A stretch of DNA of 58,971 nt. Origin: Candidatus Hodarchaeota archaeon. Lineage in GTDB: Archaea; Asgardarchaeota; Heimdallarchaeia; Hodarchaeales; Hodarchaeaceae. The position numbers and the translations under genes are program-made. Under the pieces are notes generated by a model. It was not told where the DNA came from. It did no database searches and saw only the letters and a program-made list of their open reading frames with translations. Where the stretch lies: contig JAEOSR010000107.1 of the NCBI GenBank assembly GCA_016840285.1, positions 1 to 58,971 of the forward strand. The letters are read 5' to 3'. This document shows positions 18,126-26,127 of the stretch, piece after piece; within the stretch, counting starts at the first letter, position 1; every line of letters starts with the position of its first letter.

Positions 18126-19529
18126 ATGGCCGAATTTAGAATTGAAGTTGACAGCTTAGGCGAAGTGAAAGTGCCAAATGGTAGATATTGGGGAGCCCAA
18201 ACACAACGGTCTATAGAAAATTTTCCATTTGATTCAACAGGGAACATTAGGTTTCCTGCTGAATTCATACGAGCTCTGGGTATTGTCAAAAGAGCATGTG
18301 CAGAGGTTAACAGAGATCTAGATTTATTGTCATCAGAAAAAGCGGTTCTGATAGTTAAAGCTGCTCAAGAAGTCATTGATGGAAAATTTGACGAAGAGTT
18401 TCCACTTGTAATCTGGCAAACTGGATCAGGCACTCAAACAAACATGAACGCGAATGAGGTAATTTCTAACAGAGCAATAGAGATAAGTGGAGGTAAAATT
18501 GGCTCCAAAAATCCTCTCCATCCTAACGATCATGTCAACTTATCACAATCTTCAAACGATGTTATTCCCACAGCTATGCATATATCTGCTGTTGAGCAGA
18601 TAACAAACAAGTTACTACCATCTTTAACTTATTTGAAGACAATATTAGGAGAAAAAGAAAAAGAATTCAAAGATATCATAAAAACTGGAAGAACTCATTT
18701 AATGGATGCGACACCAGTAACATTAGGTCAGGAATTTTCAGGATATGTTGCTCAAATCACAAACAGTATTACTCGAATTGGAAATACATTATCCCACTTA
18801 TATGAACTGGCATTAGGAGGAACTGCTGTGGGAACAGGGTTGAATTCACATCCTGAATTCGCAGAACGAGTTGCAAAACGTATTGCAGAGCTTACAAATT
18901 ATCCTTTTATAACAGGAAGAAATAAATTCGAAGGTATAGCTGCTCATGATGCAATTGTTGAAACGAGTGGGGTTCTTAAAGTTCTAGCAGTCAGCTTGAT
19001 GAAGATAGCCAATGATATTAGATGGCTTGGTTCTGGACCACGAACTGGTCTTGGTGAACTTCTTCTCCCTGTAAACGAGCCTGGATCTTCGATTATGCCA
19101 GGGAAAGTCAATCCAACGCAACCAGAATCAGTAACTCAAGTCGTAACTCAAGTTTTAGGTAATGATGTGACGATAGGTTTTGCAGGGTCACAAGGTAACC
19201 TTGAGCTCAATGTGTTCAAGCCAGTGATGATTCATAATCTATTACAATCAATACAATTGCTTTCAGATGTTTCTATGAATTTTGCTGATCGATGTATAAA
19301 AGGTATCAAACCAAATAGAGAGAAAATTTTGGAGAATTTAGAAAAAAATCTCATGCTGGTAACAAGGTTGAGTCCAATCATAGGTTATGAGGCTGCAGCT
19401 GAAGTAGCACAAGAAGCTTTCAGAACGGGAAAAACTTTGAAGGAAGTTGTTATCGAAAAAGGGTTAATAAAATCGGAAGCGAAAATTAATAAGATTCTTG
19501 ACCCCAAAAAAATGATAGCACCAACATAA
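18126..19529 (+). CDS. fumC: Fumarate hydratase, class II
   Basis: This 467-residue, mostly helical protein has all family motifs: [15 protein letters not shown] (~100-114), [35 protein letters not shown] and [15 protein letters not shown] (the mobile loop with the catalytic serine). The enzyme reversibly hydrates fumarate to malate in the cytoplasm as a homotetramer. The length is normal for the class. An ATG at 18126 follows AAAAAGG. Together with the aconitases and KOR genes it indicates a TCA cycle. Confidence 0.95.
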   Translation: MAEFRIEVDSLGEVKVPNGRYWGAQTQRSIENFPFDSTGNIRFPAEFIRALGIVKRACAEVNRDLDLLSSEKAVLIVKAAQEVIDGKFDEEFPLVIWQTGSGTQTNMNANEVISNRAIEISGGKIGSKNPLHPNDHVNLSQSSNDVIPTAMHISAVEQITNKLLPSLTYLKTILGEKEKEFKDIIKTGRTHLMDATPVTLGQEFSGYVAQITNSITRIGNTLSHLYELALGGTAVGTGLNSHPEFAERVAKRIAELTNYPFITGRNKFEGIAAHDAIVETSGVLKVLAVSLMKIANDIRWLGSGPRTGLGELLLPVNEPGSSIMPGKVNPTQPESVTQVVTQVLGNDVTIGFAGSQGNLELNVFKPVMIHNLLQSIQLLSDVSMNFADRCIKGIKPNREKILENLEKNLMLVTRLSPIIGYEAAAEVAQEAFRTGKTLKEVVIEKGLIKSEAKINKILDPKKMIAPT

Positions 19530-19581
19530 TCACTTTTATGAATCTGTTTGAGTTAAGGATTCTAATTTTTGTCATGTTACA

Positions 19582-19785
19582 TTATCGTTTTCGATAATAT
19601 ATCATCACAATCCACCCTAATTGTAAAAAAACTCCAGTTATAAGAGAACTCCATCCAGAGAAGATCAACAATTCAGTATTAATTAATTCTCCAAGCAGAA
19701 TAATCAATATCCCACCTATAATAACAAAAATTGGAGGATTTCGAGCAATTAAATGATAAATCGCATCTATATCCGTTTCTGACAT
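19582..19785 (-). CDS. Small two-helix membrane protein (67 aa)
   Basis: Two hydrophobic segments (~19-36 and ~40-62) flank a short turn, with a basic end YYRKR. No family is recognised. It lies 18 bases downstream of the ribbon-helix-helix-like gene on the same strand, so the two are likely one transcript. A membrane partner for the ubiquitin-like system is possible only by position. Confidence 0.5.
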   Translation of the reverse strand: MSETDIDAIYHLIARNPPIFVIIGGILIILLGELINTELLIFSGWSSLITGVFLQLGWIVMIYYRKR

Positions 19786-19803
19786 CAGATTTTCCTTATT
19801 TAT

Positions 19804-20217
19804 TTATGAATCATCTATGTTGCTTTTTTTTAAACGATCAGGTAAGTTATCCCAAATAACCTTATTTTCTCTAATTAGGAATTCAATGGCATCAGAAAAA
19901 GTATAAGCTGGTTGATTGCTTTCTATTTTTAATCGATTAAGTATTTTATGAGCATCAGGCCTTAATAAGATTGTTTTAGGTTTTTCATGGAATGTACGGG
20001 AATTCCCCTCGTCGTCAGGAGTTTTTGACTTAATCCGATGCCTTTCTTCATCAAAAGTCAATAAAGCTTTTTCAAGACTTTTTGACCGATTTTTTATCTT
20101 ATTGTTCATTGAGATGATAACATCACTGTAAGACTTTGCTTCAAGCTCAAATTTTGCCCAACGGAGAAGTTCCCACGCACGATTAGAAATTTTGATGTTT
20201 TGGGCATTCTGTGGCAA
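19804..20217 (-). CDS. Two-domain ribbon-helix-helix-like protein, divergent from the ubiquitin locus
   Basis: This 137-residue protein appears to hold two similar units, NIKISNRAWELLRWAKFE (~7-24) followed by SYSDVII, and TILLRPDAHKILNRLK (~82-97) followed by TFSDAIEFLI. Each is a short strand followed by two helices, as in ribbon-helix-helix DNA-binding proteins and VapB-type antitoxins. The linker carries IKSKTP (62-67), a motif also found in the ubiquitin-like proteins. It is transcribed away from the ubiquitin gene across a shared promoter region, the usual place for a local regulator. DNA binding is inferred, not demonstrated. Confidence 0.5.
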   Translation of the reverse strand: MPQNAQNIKISNRAWELLRWAKFELEAKSYSDVIISMNNKIKNRSKSLEKALLTFDEERHRIKSKTPDDEGNSRTFHEKPKTILLRPDAHKILNRLKIESNQPAYTFSDAIEFLIRENKVIWDNLPDRLKKSNIDDS

Positions 20218-20271
20218 AATTTTAACCTCGAAAGCATTGCCTTACATTTTCAATGACTAGAGACACCTTCA

Positions 20272-20283
20272 CCTTTATATAGG
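20272..20283. promoter_or_regulatory. TATA-like element in the divergent intergenic region
   Basis: CCTTTATATAGG is nearly symmetric and can be read as a TATA box on either strand. It lies 55 bases upstream of the minus-strand start at 20217, so it most likely serves that gene. Identification is by pattern only. Confidence 0.4.
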
Positions 20284-20308
20284 TTTCGGGTGTTACGGGT
20301 ATTTCGTA

Positions 20309-20320
20309 AGCTTTAAATAG
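20309..20320 (+). promoter_or_regulatory. Candidate TATA box of the first ubiquitin-like gene
   Basis: AGCTTTAAATAG lies about 75-85 bases before the ATG at 20395. Archaeal transcription begins about 25 bases after a TATA box, which would give a leader of roughly 50 bases that includes the hairpin at 20343-20368. GTACATGTGGTAC directly follows and is partly symmetric, a possible regulator site. Confidence 0.4.
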
Positions 20321-20342
20321 TACATGTGGTACGTATATTACA

Positions 20343-20368
20343 TGAGTTTCTTATAAAGAAAGAACTCA
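20343..20368 (+). promoter_or_regulatory. Hairpin-forming repeat in the leader of the first ubiquitin-like gene
   Basis: TGAGTT pairs with AACTCA, and the inner TCTT pairs with AAGA, leaving a three-base loop and a three-base bulge. It sits 27 bases before the start codon. It may be an RNA structure or an operator half-site pair. No regulation has been shown. Confidence 0.35.
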
Positions 20369-20394
20369 CGAAAAAAGTAGAAAAGTGATAAAAA

Positions 20395-20742
20395 ATGAGT
20401 GATTTTGAAGATTTAGACTTCGATGTAGAAGAACAAAGAACAATCCAATCTAAAACCCCTACACAATCTAAGACTCCAATTGCAAGTATTACTGCAGGAC
20501 CAAAAAAGAATGTATTTTTTAAATCTACAGTTGGGCCTGAACGAACCGAAAAACTCAGTGTAGGTGAAAATACCCCTGTTAGAGATGTCAGAGACACCTT
20601 AGCCAACATATTTGGCTTGAATCCCAATGATTTTCACTTAAGTCACGCTGGTCGCACATTAGATGAATCAGCGCCCATTGGTGACTATAATATCGATAAT
20701 GGCGACGAAATTCTATTGATTCCCCATAGTACAGCGGGATGA
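20395..20742 (+). CDS. Ubiquitin-like modifier 1, already mature (ends STAG)
   Basis: This 115-residue protein has an acidic, flexible N-terminal tail (1-38) and a ubiquitin-type beta-grasp domain (39-115). The tail holds IQSKTP (17-22) and TQSKTP (23-28). The segment AGRTLDESAPIGDYNIDNGD parallels the AGKQLEDGRTLSDYNI region of eukaryotic ubiquitin. The chain ends ...LLIPHSTAG, so no processing is needed for its terminal glycine to be activated, but Ala replaces the penultimate Gly. The downstream E1, E2 and JAMM genes are the evidence for use as a protein modifier. The ATG 20395 follows AAAAGTGATA. Confidence 0.9.
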   Translation: MSDFEDLDFDVEEQRTIQSKTPTQSKTPIASITAGPKKNVFFKSTVGPERTEKLSVGENTPVRDVRDTLANIFGLNPNDFHLSHAGRTLDESAPIGDYNIDNGDEILLIPHSTAG

Positions 20743-20745
20743 ACG

Positions 20746-20780
20746 ACTTTCTTATTCAGTTTTCTGAACTGAAAGAAAGT
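20746..20780 (+). terminator. Strong hairpin after ubiquitin-like gene 1
   Basis: ACTTTCTT and TCAGTT pair with AACTGA and AAGAAAGT around a five-base loop, giving a 14-pair stem with a two-base bulge. It begins three bases after the stop and is followed by a pyrimidine-rich stretch (20785-20805). It could end or attenuate transcription or protect the 3' end of a short abundant mRNA. Confidence 0.55.
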
Positions 20781-20820
20781 ACTCATCCTTTCTTTCTCAT
20801 TCCCTAAGAGGGGTTATCCA

Positions 20821-21024
20821 ATGACAGCTGTAAATGAGAGTCTAGTCAAATCAATTGTTGATGCAATGTATGAACGTGAAAACGCGAAGAAGACAATGCG
20901 AATGCACCGAGAGTCAAGGAACGACCTAGATATTATAATCTCGTCAACCGATTATTATATACGAGCAAATCTCTGGATTCTTCAGTCCCTTGAAGCAATC
21001 TCTCCTAACGAAATCTATGTCTGA
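20821..21024 (+). CDS. Hypothetical protein (67 aa) between the two ubiquitin-like genes
   Basis: The ATG at 20821 follows AAGAGGGGTTATCC, a good Shine-Dalgarno sequence. The protein looks fully helical, with a basic middle (KKTMRMHRESRND) and a C-terminal hydrophobic helix (YYIRANLWILQSLEAI). There are no cysteines, no membrane segment and no known family. Its fixed place between two modifier genes suggests a role in the same system, for example as an adaptor or a substrate. This is inference from position. Confidence 0.6.
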   Translation: MTAVNESLVKSIVDAMYERENAKKTMRMHRESRNDLDIIISSTDYYIRANLWILQSLEAISPNEIYV

Positions 21025-21126
21025 CATCATTTCCACCATCAAAATTTCCGAATATGAAATCATACAGTTAATTAGGAATAATTAAAATGATTGAAACATG
21101 TATTTATCCACCAGTAAAGAGCCGTT

Positions 21127-21157
21127 CTATAAAGCTTTTTTATCGTATTAAATATAG
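21127..21157 (+). promoter_or_regulatory. Candidate promoter of the second ubiquitin-like gene and the E1-E2-JAMM set
   Basis: CTATAAAGC (from 21127) and TTAAATATAG (21148-21157) are TATA-like elements 44-74 bases before the ATG at 21201. They lie in a 176-base gap after the 67-residue gene. A separate promoter here would uncouple this set from modifier gene 1. Pattern match only. Confidence 0.35.
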
Positions 21158-21200
21158 TAAAATGCTTCCAACGAAAAGAATTGGAATGGAGTCTTATTCA

Positions 21201-21548
21201 ATGTCTGAAAATGAAGATTTTGATGATTTGGAAATCGAAGAAGAGGAAGAAGAGATTGTAGAAACTCAAATGAGAACCAAAGTGCCTAGTGGAAACCACA
21301 TAACACTATTTTTTAGATCGACAATAGGACCAGGTGAAAAATTGGAAAAACTCACAGTGAATCCTGAAATGGGAGTTTCAGAATTAAAGGAGACACTTGG
21401 AGGAATTTTTGGTCTTTACCCACAGGATTTTCACATTTCTATCAGTGGTCGCACTCTAGATAGTGATGATGTGTTATCTAATTATGATATTGAAAATGGC
21501 TTAGAATGCTTGATTATCCCTGTATCAACAGCAGGATTCGATTATTGA
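21201..21548 (+). CDS. Ubiquitin-like modifier 2, precursor with FDY tail
   Basis: Starting at ATG 21201 the protein is 115 residues, the same as modifier 1, with GGAG at 21188-21191 as Shine-Dalgarno sequence. An upstream ATG (21087) is open but adds 38 non-homologous basic residues and is rejected. The tail is very acidic (EIEEEEEEIVE, 11-21) and holds MRTKVP (24-29). The beta-grasp domain (~33-112) ends LIIPVSTAG, then FDY. The STAG end matches modifier 1, so the last three residues are a cap that the adjacent JAMM peptidase probably removes. The E1 gene starts 12 bases later. Confidence 0.9.
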   Translation: MSENEDFDDLEIEEEEEEIVETQMRTKVPSGNHITLFFRSTIGPGEKLEKLTVNPEMGVSELKETLGGIFGLYPQDFHISISGRTLDSDDVLSNYDIENGLECLIIPVSTAGFDY

Positions 21549-21560
21549 AGTTGAGTAAAA

Positions 21561-22805
21561 ATGTCAAATATATCAGATTTCACTAGTCTTAAATTCACTG
21601 ATGAAGAAAAACGACGCTTTGATCGTCAATTTCGCCTCCCAGGTTGGAAACAGGAAACTTTGAAGAAAAGTACTGTTTTAATTGTCGGGATTGGTGGACT
21701 TGGAGTCGAAGTTGCGAAAAACTTGGCAATGGTCAGTGTTGGAAAATTAATTCTAGTAGATCTTGATACAGTTGAATATTCTAATCTTAATAGACAAGTA
21801 CTATTTATTGGAGCACCAGAAGGAGCACCTAAGGCAGAATTTGCTGCCAAACGACTTCGAGAAATGAATCCTTTTATTACAGTTGAAGCATATAATTGTG
21901 CTCTGCAAAACCTTCCTCCCCAGCTATACCATGAAGCAGATCTCTACGTCGCGGGTTTGGATTCAATTGAGGCTCGATCCGAACTAAATCGAAGAGCTAT
22001 TCATAATCATAAACCCCTAATTGATGCAGGAACAGCAGCCTATAATGGCCATGTCTATTGCGTTTTTCCTTTCAGTAATGCTTGTTTAGAGTGTGACCCA
22101 TTAACTGAACGCGAACAAGATCAGTTGGGTGCTTGTACATTAGTTGGCGTGCCGCGTAAACCTGCACATTGTATATTAAAAGGACAATTACAATTTGAAC
22201 AGAATCATGGAAGGCCTGTTGATATATTGAGACCGAAGGAAATCAGTTCGGTTAGAGAATATGCAAACATCCTACTCAATGCCAATTTTCCTGGATCTCA
22301 ACCATTCTCTACAGATCAGGTTATTCAAATAGTTAATAATCATGAAGCTACAGTAATAACGATAAATTGTGTAATGGCCTCAATTCAATCTCAAGAAACT
22401 GTGAAAATCCTTCACCACCTATATACTCCTAAAGATGAAAAGAAACTGGGCTCTCTTCAACGCAATTATGTGATCTATAATGGACTGACTGGAAAATTCT
22501 ATGAGCTGGAAAAACCAAGGAATCCAGATTGCAATATGTGTGGTAATAATCGTACTCCTCTTTACAAAATAAAGGTTAAACCAGAATTTCAACTGAAGAA
22601 AATCATAGCGAAATTAGTAAAAGATAAAAAATTCCTAATCGATCCAGAATTTCCCCCAAATATCTTCCAAATTGACTCTTCTGAGATTAAAGAGATAGAT
22701 TGGAACTTAAGCCTTTCTGAAGCTAAACTTCGAAACTACGAGACAATCTTAGTCACAGGATTTGAGGATGGCACTCAGATCTATTTAACACTGAAAATTA
22801 AGTAA
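21561..22805 (+). CDS. Ubiquitin-activating E1 enzyme, UBA3-like
   Basis: This 414-residue protein has the adenylation site GIGGLG (43-48), then LVDLDTVEYSNLNRQ (65-79), K91 and D134, as in E1, MoeB and ThiF enzymes. ACTLVGVPRKPAHC (191-204) is the crossover loop of eukaryotic NEDD8/ubiquitin E1s and marks C192 as the thioester cysteine. Zinc pairs are C175/C178 and C324/C327. The last ~80 residues form a small beta-rich domain in the position of the UFD that recruits E2. It would adenylate the modifier's C-terminal glycine and hand it on. It is much closer to UBA3 than to MoeB. The E2 gene follows after 17 bases. Confidence 0.92.
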   Translation: MSNISDFTSLKFTDEEKRRFDRQFRLPGWKQETLKKSTVLIVGIGGLGVEVAKNLAMVSVGKLILVDLDTVEYSNLNRQVLFIGAPEGAPKAEFAAKRLREMNPFITVEAYNCALQNLPPQLYHEADLYVAGLDSIEARSELNRRAIHNHKPLIDAGTAAYNGHVYCVFPFSNACLECDPLTEREQDQLGACTLVGVPRKPAHCILKGQLQFEQNHGRPVDILRPKEISSVREYANILLNANFPGSQPFSTDQVIQIVNNHEATVITINCVMASIQSQETVKILHHLYTPKDEKKLGSLQRNYVIYNGLTGKFYELEKPRNPDCNMCGNNRTPLYKIKVKPEFQLKKIIAKLVKDKKFLIDPEFPPNIFQIDSSEIKEIDWNLSLSEAKLRNYETILVTGFEDGTQIYLTLKIK

Positions 22806-22822
22806 AAAAGAGGTTTTATTAC

Positions 22823-23350
22823 ATGTCTATACGTACTAAAAGGATTGCTGATGATTATAATCAATTAAAGAAGTTATACAAACAAAAAACCATCAAACAA
22901 CTTAAAGCATTCCCAGGTGGGAAAAAATCGGTTGAACATCTTGCTATCCTTCTAGAGGGGCCTAAAGGGACTCCGTACGAGAAAGGAAAATTCAAATTAG
23001 AGGTCAAATTTGGCCCAAATTATCCTTACTCCCCCCCATTCGTTCGTTTGTATACACCAATCTGGCATCCGAACTTCTGGCCGAAGCCTGATGAGTACAA
23101 GGGGAAACGGAACATTTGCTTAGCACTTGTTGACCCTGATCTAATCGGAAGACCAGATGGTTGGTCTCCATCAAAAAACATTGGTACAATTATATATTCA
23201 ATTCTTGCAATGTTCAATATTGATACTGCTTACACAAATCCGCATGATGTATTCAATAAAAAGGCAGCTCAAGAATATTTGAGCAACAGGAAGAATTTCA
23301 TGTCAAAGGCTCGCAAGATTACTAAAAAATATGCAAATAAGAAGTGGTGA
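22823..23350 (+). CDS. Ubiquitin-conjugating E2 enzyme
   Basis: This 175-residue protein has the UBC fold motifs in order: YPYSPPFVRLYTPIWHPN (67-84) with HPN at 82-84, catalytic cysteine C99 in NICLALVD, and WSPSKNIGTIIYSI (114-127), which matches WSPALTI of eukaryotic E2s. Fourteen residues separate HPN from the cysteine's end, about seven more than in UBC4/5-type enzymes. That lengthens the loop beside the active site. The C-terminal helices are lysine-rich. It would receive modifier from the E1 and work with the RING protein downstream. Order and spacing indicate an operon. Confidence 0.92.
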   Translation: MSIRTKRIADDYNQLKKLYKQKTIKQLKAFPGGKKSVEHLAILLEGPKGTPYEKGKFKLEVKFGPNYPYSPPFVRLYTPIWHPNFWPKPDEYKGKRNICLALVDPDLIGRPDGWSPSKNIGTIIYSILAMFNIDTAYTNPHDVFNKKAAQEYLSNRKNFMSKARKITKKYANKKW

Positions 23351-23381
23351 GAGCTAGGATCATTGAGCGATGGTTTGAAAG

Positions 23382-24299
23382 ATGTCAGAAAAGAAAAAGG
23401 ATCTACAAAATATTTTCGAATTATTGCTTAGAGATCTTGCTTTAACATTCGATCCCGAGACATTTTCTTTCACATTGAAATTTCCTGCTTTCAATTACCA
23501 GCCTAATATAGGTTTTGAAAGTTTGACAAACAAAGAAATACAAATAAATCCTTCTCATTTAATTTCTTCAAGTTCAGAAGAAAAATTTATTCCTAAATCT
23601 GAATTTATTGAAAATAATGGACATAAAAAACAGAATAAAGTCTCTGAGGGCTTAGAAAGTGTTGATTTAAGTTTGAATGACTTAAACCCCGAATCAGAAC
23701 CTTCCCGAGTGAAAATTCATCTTAAAGCCTATATAAAATTAGCTCTACACGCGTTAAAATATGCAAATCCGGATGTACCCCAAAGCGATTGGATAGAGGT
23801 GATTGGCCTCCTTACAGGCCATATAGAGAGTAATGATACGCCATTAGCTTGTCTAATTATTGAAGACGCTTTCCCGATTGGACATGGTACAAATGTGAAT
23901 ACTCAAATCAATGACCCACAATCTATGGTTAGAGTTTACAATGAGATTAAATCTCACAATAAAAACCAACTAATTCTTGGATGGTATCATTCTCATCCTT
24001 CATACGGAGCATTCATGAGTCAAACGGATTATGAGACTCAAGTTCGATATCAACGACTTGGAGCACGGAATTCACAAATTACCGCCCCCATTGCTTTGGT
24101 TATTGACCCTACAAAGATTTCAATCGGTTCTTATGGTTTTAAGATCTTTCGTTTAAAGGAAGATATGAAAACATGGGAAGAACCTCAGTATAGGGTATTG
24201 AATTGTCCCTTAGGAAGTCTTCCTGAATTGATAAATACGCTCCTTCCTCTCACAGAGGAGAAAGGCCGTATGTTTCTAGAATATGATCATGAAATGTAG
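23382..24299 (+). CDS. JAMM/MPN+ metalloprotease, Rpn11-like deubiquitinase
   Basis: Residues ~110-305 form an MPN domain with the complete zinc and catalytic set: E139 in DWIEVIGLLTG, H203 and H205 in GWYHSHPSYG, S213 and D216 in FMSQTDYETQ. This is the Rpn11/AMSH layout, so it should cleave isopeptide bonds and the FDY tail of modifier 2. About 110 residues before the domain are not recognised. They begin with a helix and hydrophobic strands and end in a polar linker, and could bind modifier. No second JAMM or cysteine protease is seen in the window. Confidence 0.92.
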   Translation: MSEKKKDLQNIFELLLRDLALTFDPETFSFTLKFPAFNYQPNIGFESLTNKEIQINPSHLISSSSEEKFIPKSEFIENNGHKKQNKVSEGLESVDLSLNDLNPESEPSRVKIHLKAYIKLALHALKYANPDVPQSDWIEVIGLLTGHIESNDTPLACLIIEDAFPIGHGTNVNTQINDPQSMVRVYNEIKSHNKNQLILGWYHSHPSYGAFMSQTDYETQVRYQRLGARNSQITAPIALVIDPTKISIGSYGFKIFRLKEDMKTWEEPQYRVLNCPLGSLPELINTLLPLTEEKGRMFLEYDHEM

Positions 24300-24317
24300 T
24301 GTGAGGTTGAAATCTAG

Positions 24318-25472
24318 TTGGTTGGGCGGAATGTATATCTTTCCATCTGTGCAGTAGGATTCGTTTTTACGGTACTCACAATAATTACTGAACAACAGAC
24401 AGAAGTCGCTCTAACCATCCTTTATATTACTTTAGTAGTGGTTCTATCTATTAAATTTATTGAAGAGTGGCGATACTTTCAACGTTTTAATGCACCAATT
24501 GCATCTGCATTATTCATCTTAATTCCTTCATTGATTGCCTTAGGGGGAACTTTCCTCGCTCAAAATGCATCATTAGGAGAAGGTCTTCTTCAGACATATC
24601 TCCTTGAAATGACTCTTGATATTAATTTTCTCAATGTAGACAGATTTTTTTTATTTTTAAATCTATTTAGCGTATTTTTTGTATTACCACCCTTCATTTT
24701 CTTGTTATTACTCATCCGACGATATTATTCTGGGCGTTATCCAGTAGTATTCGTCTTTAGAAAGAAGTATCAAAATGAATTTGTAATTCTATATAACATT
24801 GGGATGTTTTTAAGCTTGAGCTTCTATTGGATCCAAACAGGATTCATAGAACTCAGTGGATTAGGGTTTATTTCAATAAGTTCTATTCTATTTGTTCAAC
24901 ATTATGTATTAAAGATCATATTAGTACCAATACGTCGAATGCCCGTTGGTGGGGCACCCCAACGATCATCGCCTAGACAGATTAGTCGAACCAGAGCATC
25001 CCAAATATCATCACGACCAAGTAGACAACCACGTCCCTCTCGCAATTCTCTGACAACAGTAGTACGACCAAGTTCACGCGAAACGATGAACAGAGAACGA
25101 ACCTCAGCTCAAAATTCAGTGAACATTGTTCCAGGAATAGACACAGGGGTAAATATTACCCGTATAGAGAAAATATCTCCAGCAATTCTTTCAAAACTCA
25201 TACCTATAGGTCAACATTTAACAGATGATGATTTTCGTTGTATATTTTGCTATGAATTTCCTACAGAGGCAAATAAACGAGTTGTTATATGCCCCCATTG
25301 CGGACATCCAGCGCATTCGCATGAACTGGAGAAATGGTTGAGTGTAGCGAATATCTGCTCCCGCTGTAATAAACCACTTTCAACGGAGAAAATGTATCGG
25401 CTTTCAGGCAAAAGTTATGAGAAATTAATTAAAATGTATCAAAATAACCATCTAAATAGTCGTTGGAGGTAA
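24318..25472 (+). CDS. Membrane-anchored RING-type E3 ligase candidate
   Basis: Starting at TTG 24318 (GAGGT at 24303), this 384-residue protein has about six membrane helices within residues 8-203. An Arg/Ser-rich disordered linker (~205-270) follows, then a zinc finger: C308-x2-C311, C325-x2-C328, H330, H333, C347-x2-C350. CGHPAHSHELEKWL parallels the C-G-H-x-F-H...W-L of RING-H2 domains, but the sixth cysteine is absent and an additional CPHC pair is present, as in archaeal small RING proteins. It would hold E2 at the membrane. It is the most likely E3. Direct ligase activity is inferred. Confidence 0.8.
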   Translation: MVGRNVYLSICAVGFVFTVLTIITEQQTEVALTILYITLVVVLSIKFIEEWRYFQRFNAPIASALFILIPSLIALGGTFLAQNASLGEGLLQTYLLEMTLDINFLNVDRFFLFLNLFSVFFVLPPFIFLLLLIRRYYSGRYPVVFVFRKKYQNEFVILYNIGMFLSLSFYWIQTGFIELSGLGFISISSILFVQHYVLKIILVPIRRMPVGGAPQRSSPRQISRTRASQISSRPSRQPRPSRNSLTTVVRPSSRETMNRERTSAQNSVNIVPGIDTGVNITRIEKISPAILSKLIPIGQHLTDDDFRCIFCYEFPTEANKRVVICPHCGHPAHSHELEKWLSVANICSRCNKPLSTEKMYRLSGKSYEKLIKMYQNNHLNSRWR

Positions 25473-26062
25473 TCAGGATCGTTTCACGACATTCAATTGC
25501 GTATTTTGTTTTCCTCATGGGTCTTGCAGCAAGCATATTCTTTTTCATTAGAGATGAGGATAATATCGCATTAAGTCTAATATTTTTAACATTCTATACA
25601 ACAATCACAATTTTTTATTTCCTGAGACTTTTATATTATATAGACGTAAAAGCTACTTTAAATGAAATATACTTCTTTTCATTAGCAAATATCATTCCTT
25701 TATGCGTATTATTGGTTAGTCCGTTTTTTCCTCCTGGACAAGATGCTTTGTTAACATTTGATATCGAGATTTTACCCACAGAAAATTTATTTCAACTGCA
25801 AATAACGCTGGCCTCAATCTTGGCATTCCCCTACCTTACTGTATCTACAGCTCTTTTAATCCGAAGTTTTACACGATATAAATTTATTAGATTAACCTCT
25901 CAGTCTGAGAGAGGTCCATCTGCTGAATGGACAGCCTTATTCACTTTTTTTGTGTTTGGTGTCTTATTCTTCTTAACAGGATTATTTTCTACCGATTTAA
26001 TTGGAGTTCTCTATGGTATATTCTTTCTCTTTTCAGGAATAGGATTTTCACTTAGTCGTTAA
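25463..26062 (+). CDS. Polytopic membrane protein paired with the RING gene
   Basis: This 199-residue protein has about six hydrophobic helices and no recognised family. It overlaps the RING gene by ten bases. The only standard start is TTG 25463, which lies before GGAGGT (25465-25470). That Shine-Dalgarno sequence would fit a start a little downstream, where no standard codon exists, so the true start is uncertain. Similar size and helix spacing to the membrane part of the RING protein suggests they are related or form one complex in the membrane, by inference. Confidence 0.6.
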   Translation: MEVIRIVSRHSIAYFVFLMGLAASIFFFIRDEDNIALSLIFLTFYTTITIFYFLRLLYYIDVKATLNEIYFFSLANIIPLCVLLVSPFFPPGQDALLTFDIEILPTENLFQLQITLASILAFPYLTVSTALLIRSFTRYKFIRLTSQSERGPSAEWTALFTFFVFGVLFFLTGLFSTDLIGVLYGIFFLFSGIGFSLSR

Positions 26063-26127
26063 TTTTGTTCCCATTCAATTCGTTAATATTATAAGATCCT
26101 GTTATTGTAATACTTTCAAATAGAATT

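Noticed and set aside
21087..21200. Upstream ATG extending modifier 2 by 38 residues
   Set aside because: The added residues are basic and unlike modifier 1. ATG 21201 has its own Shine-Dalgarno sequence and gives the same acidic start (MSENEDF) as modifier 1 (MSDFEDL).
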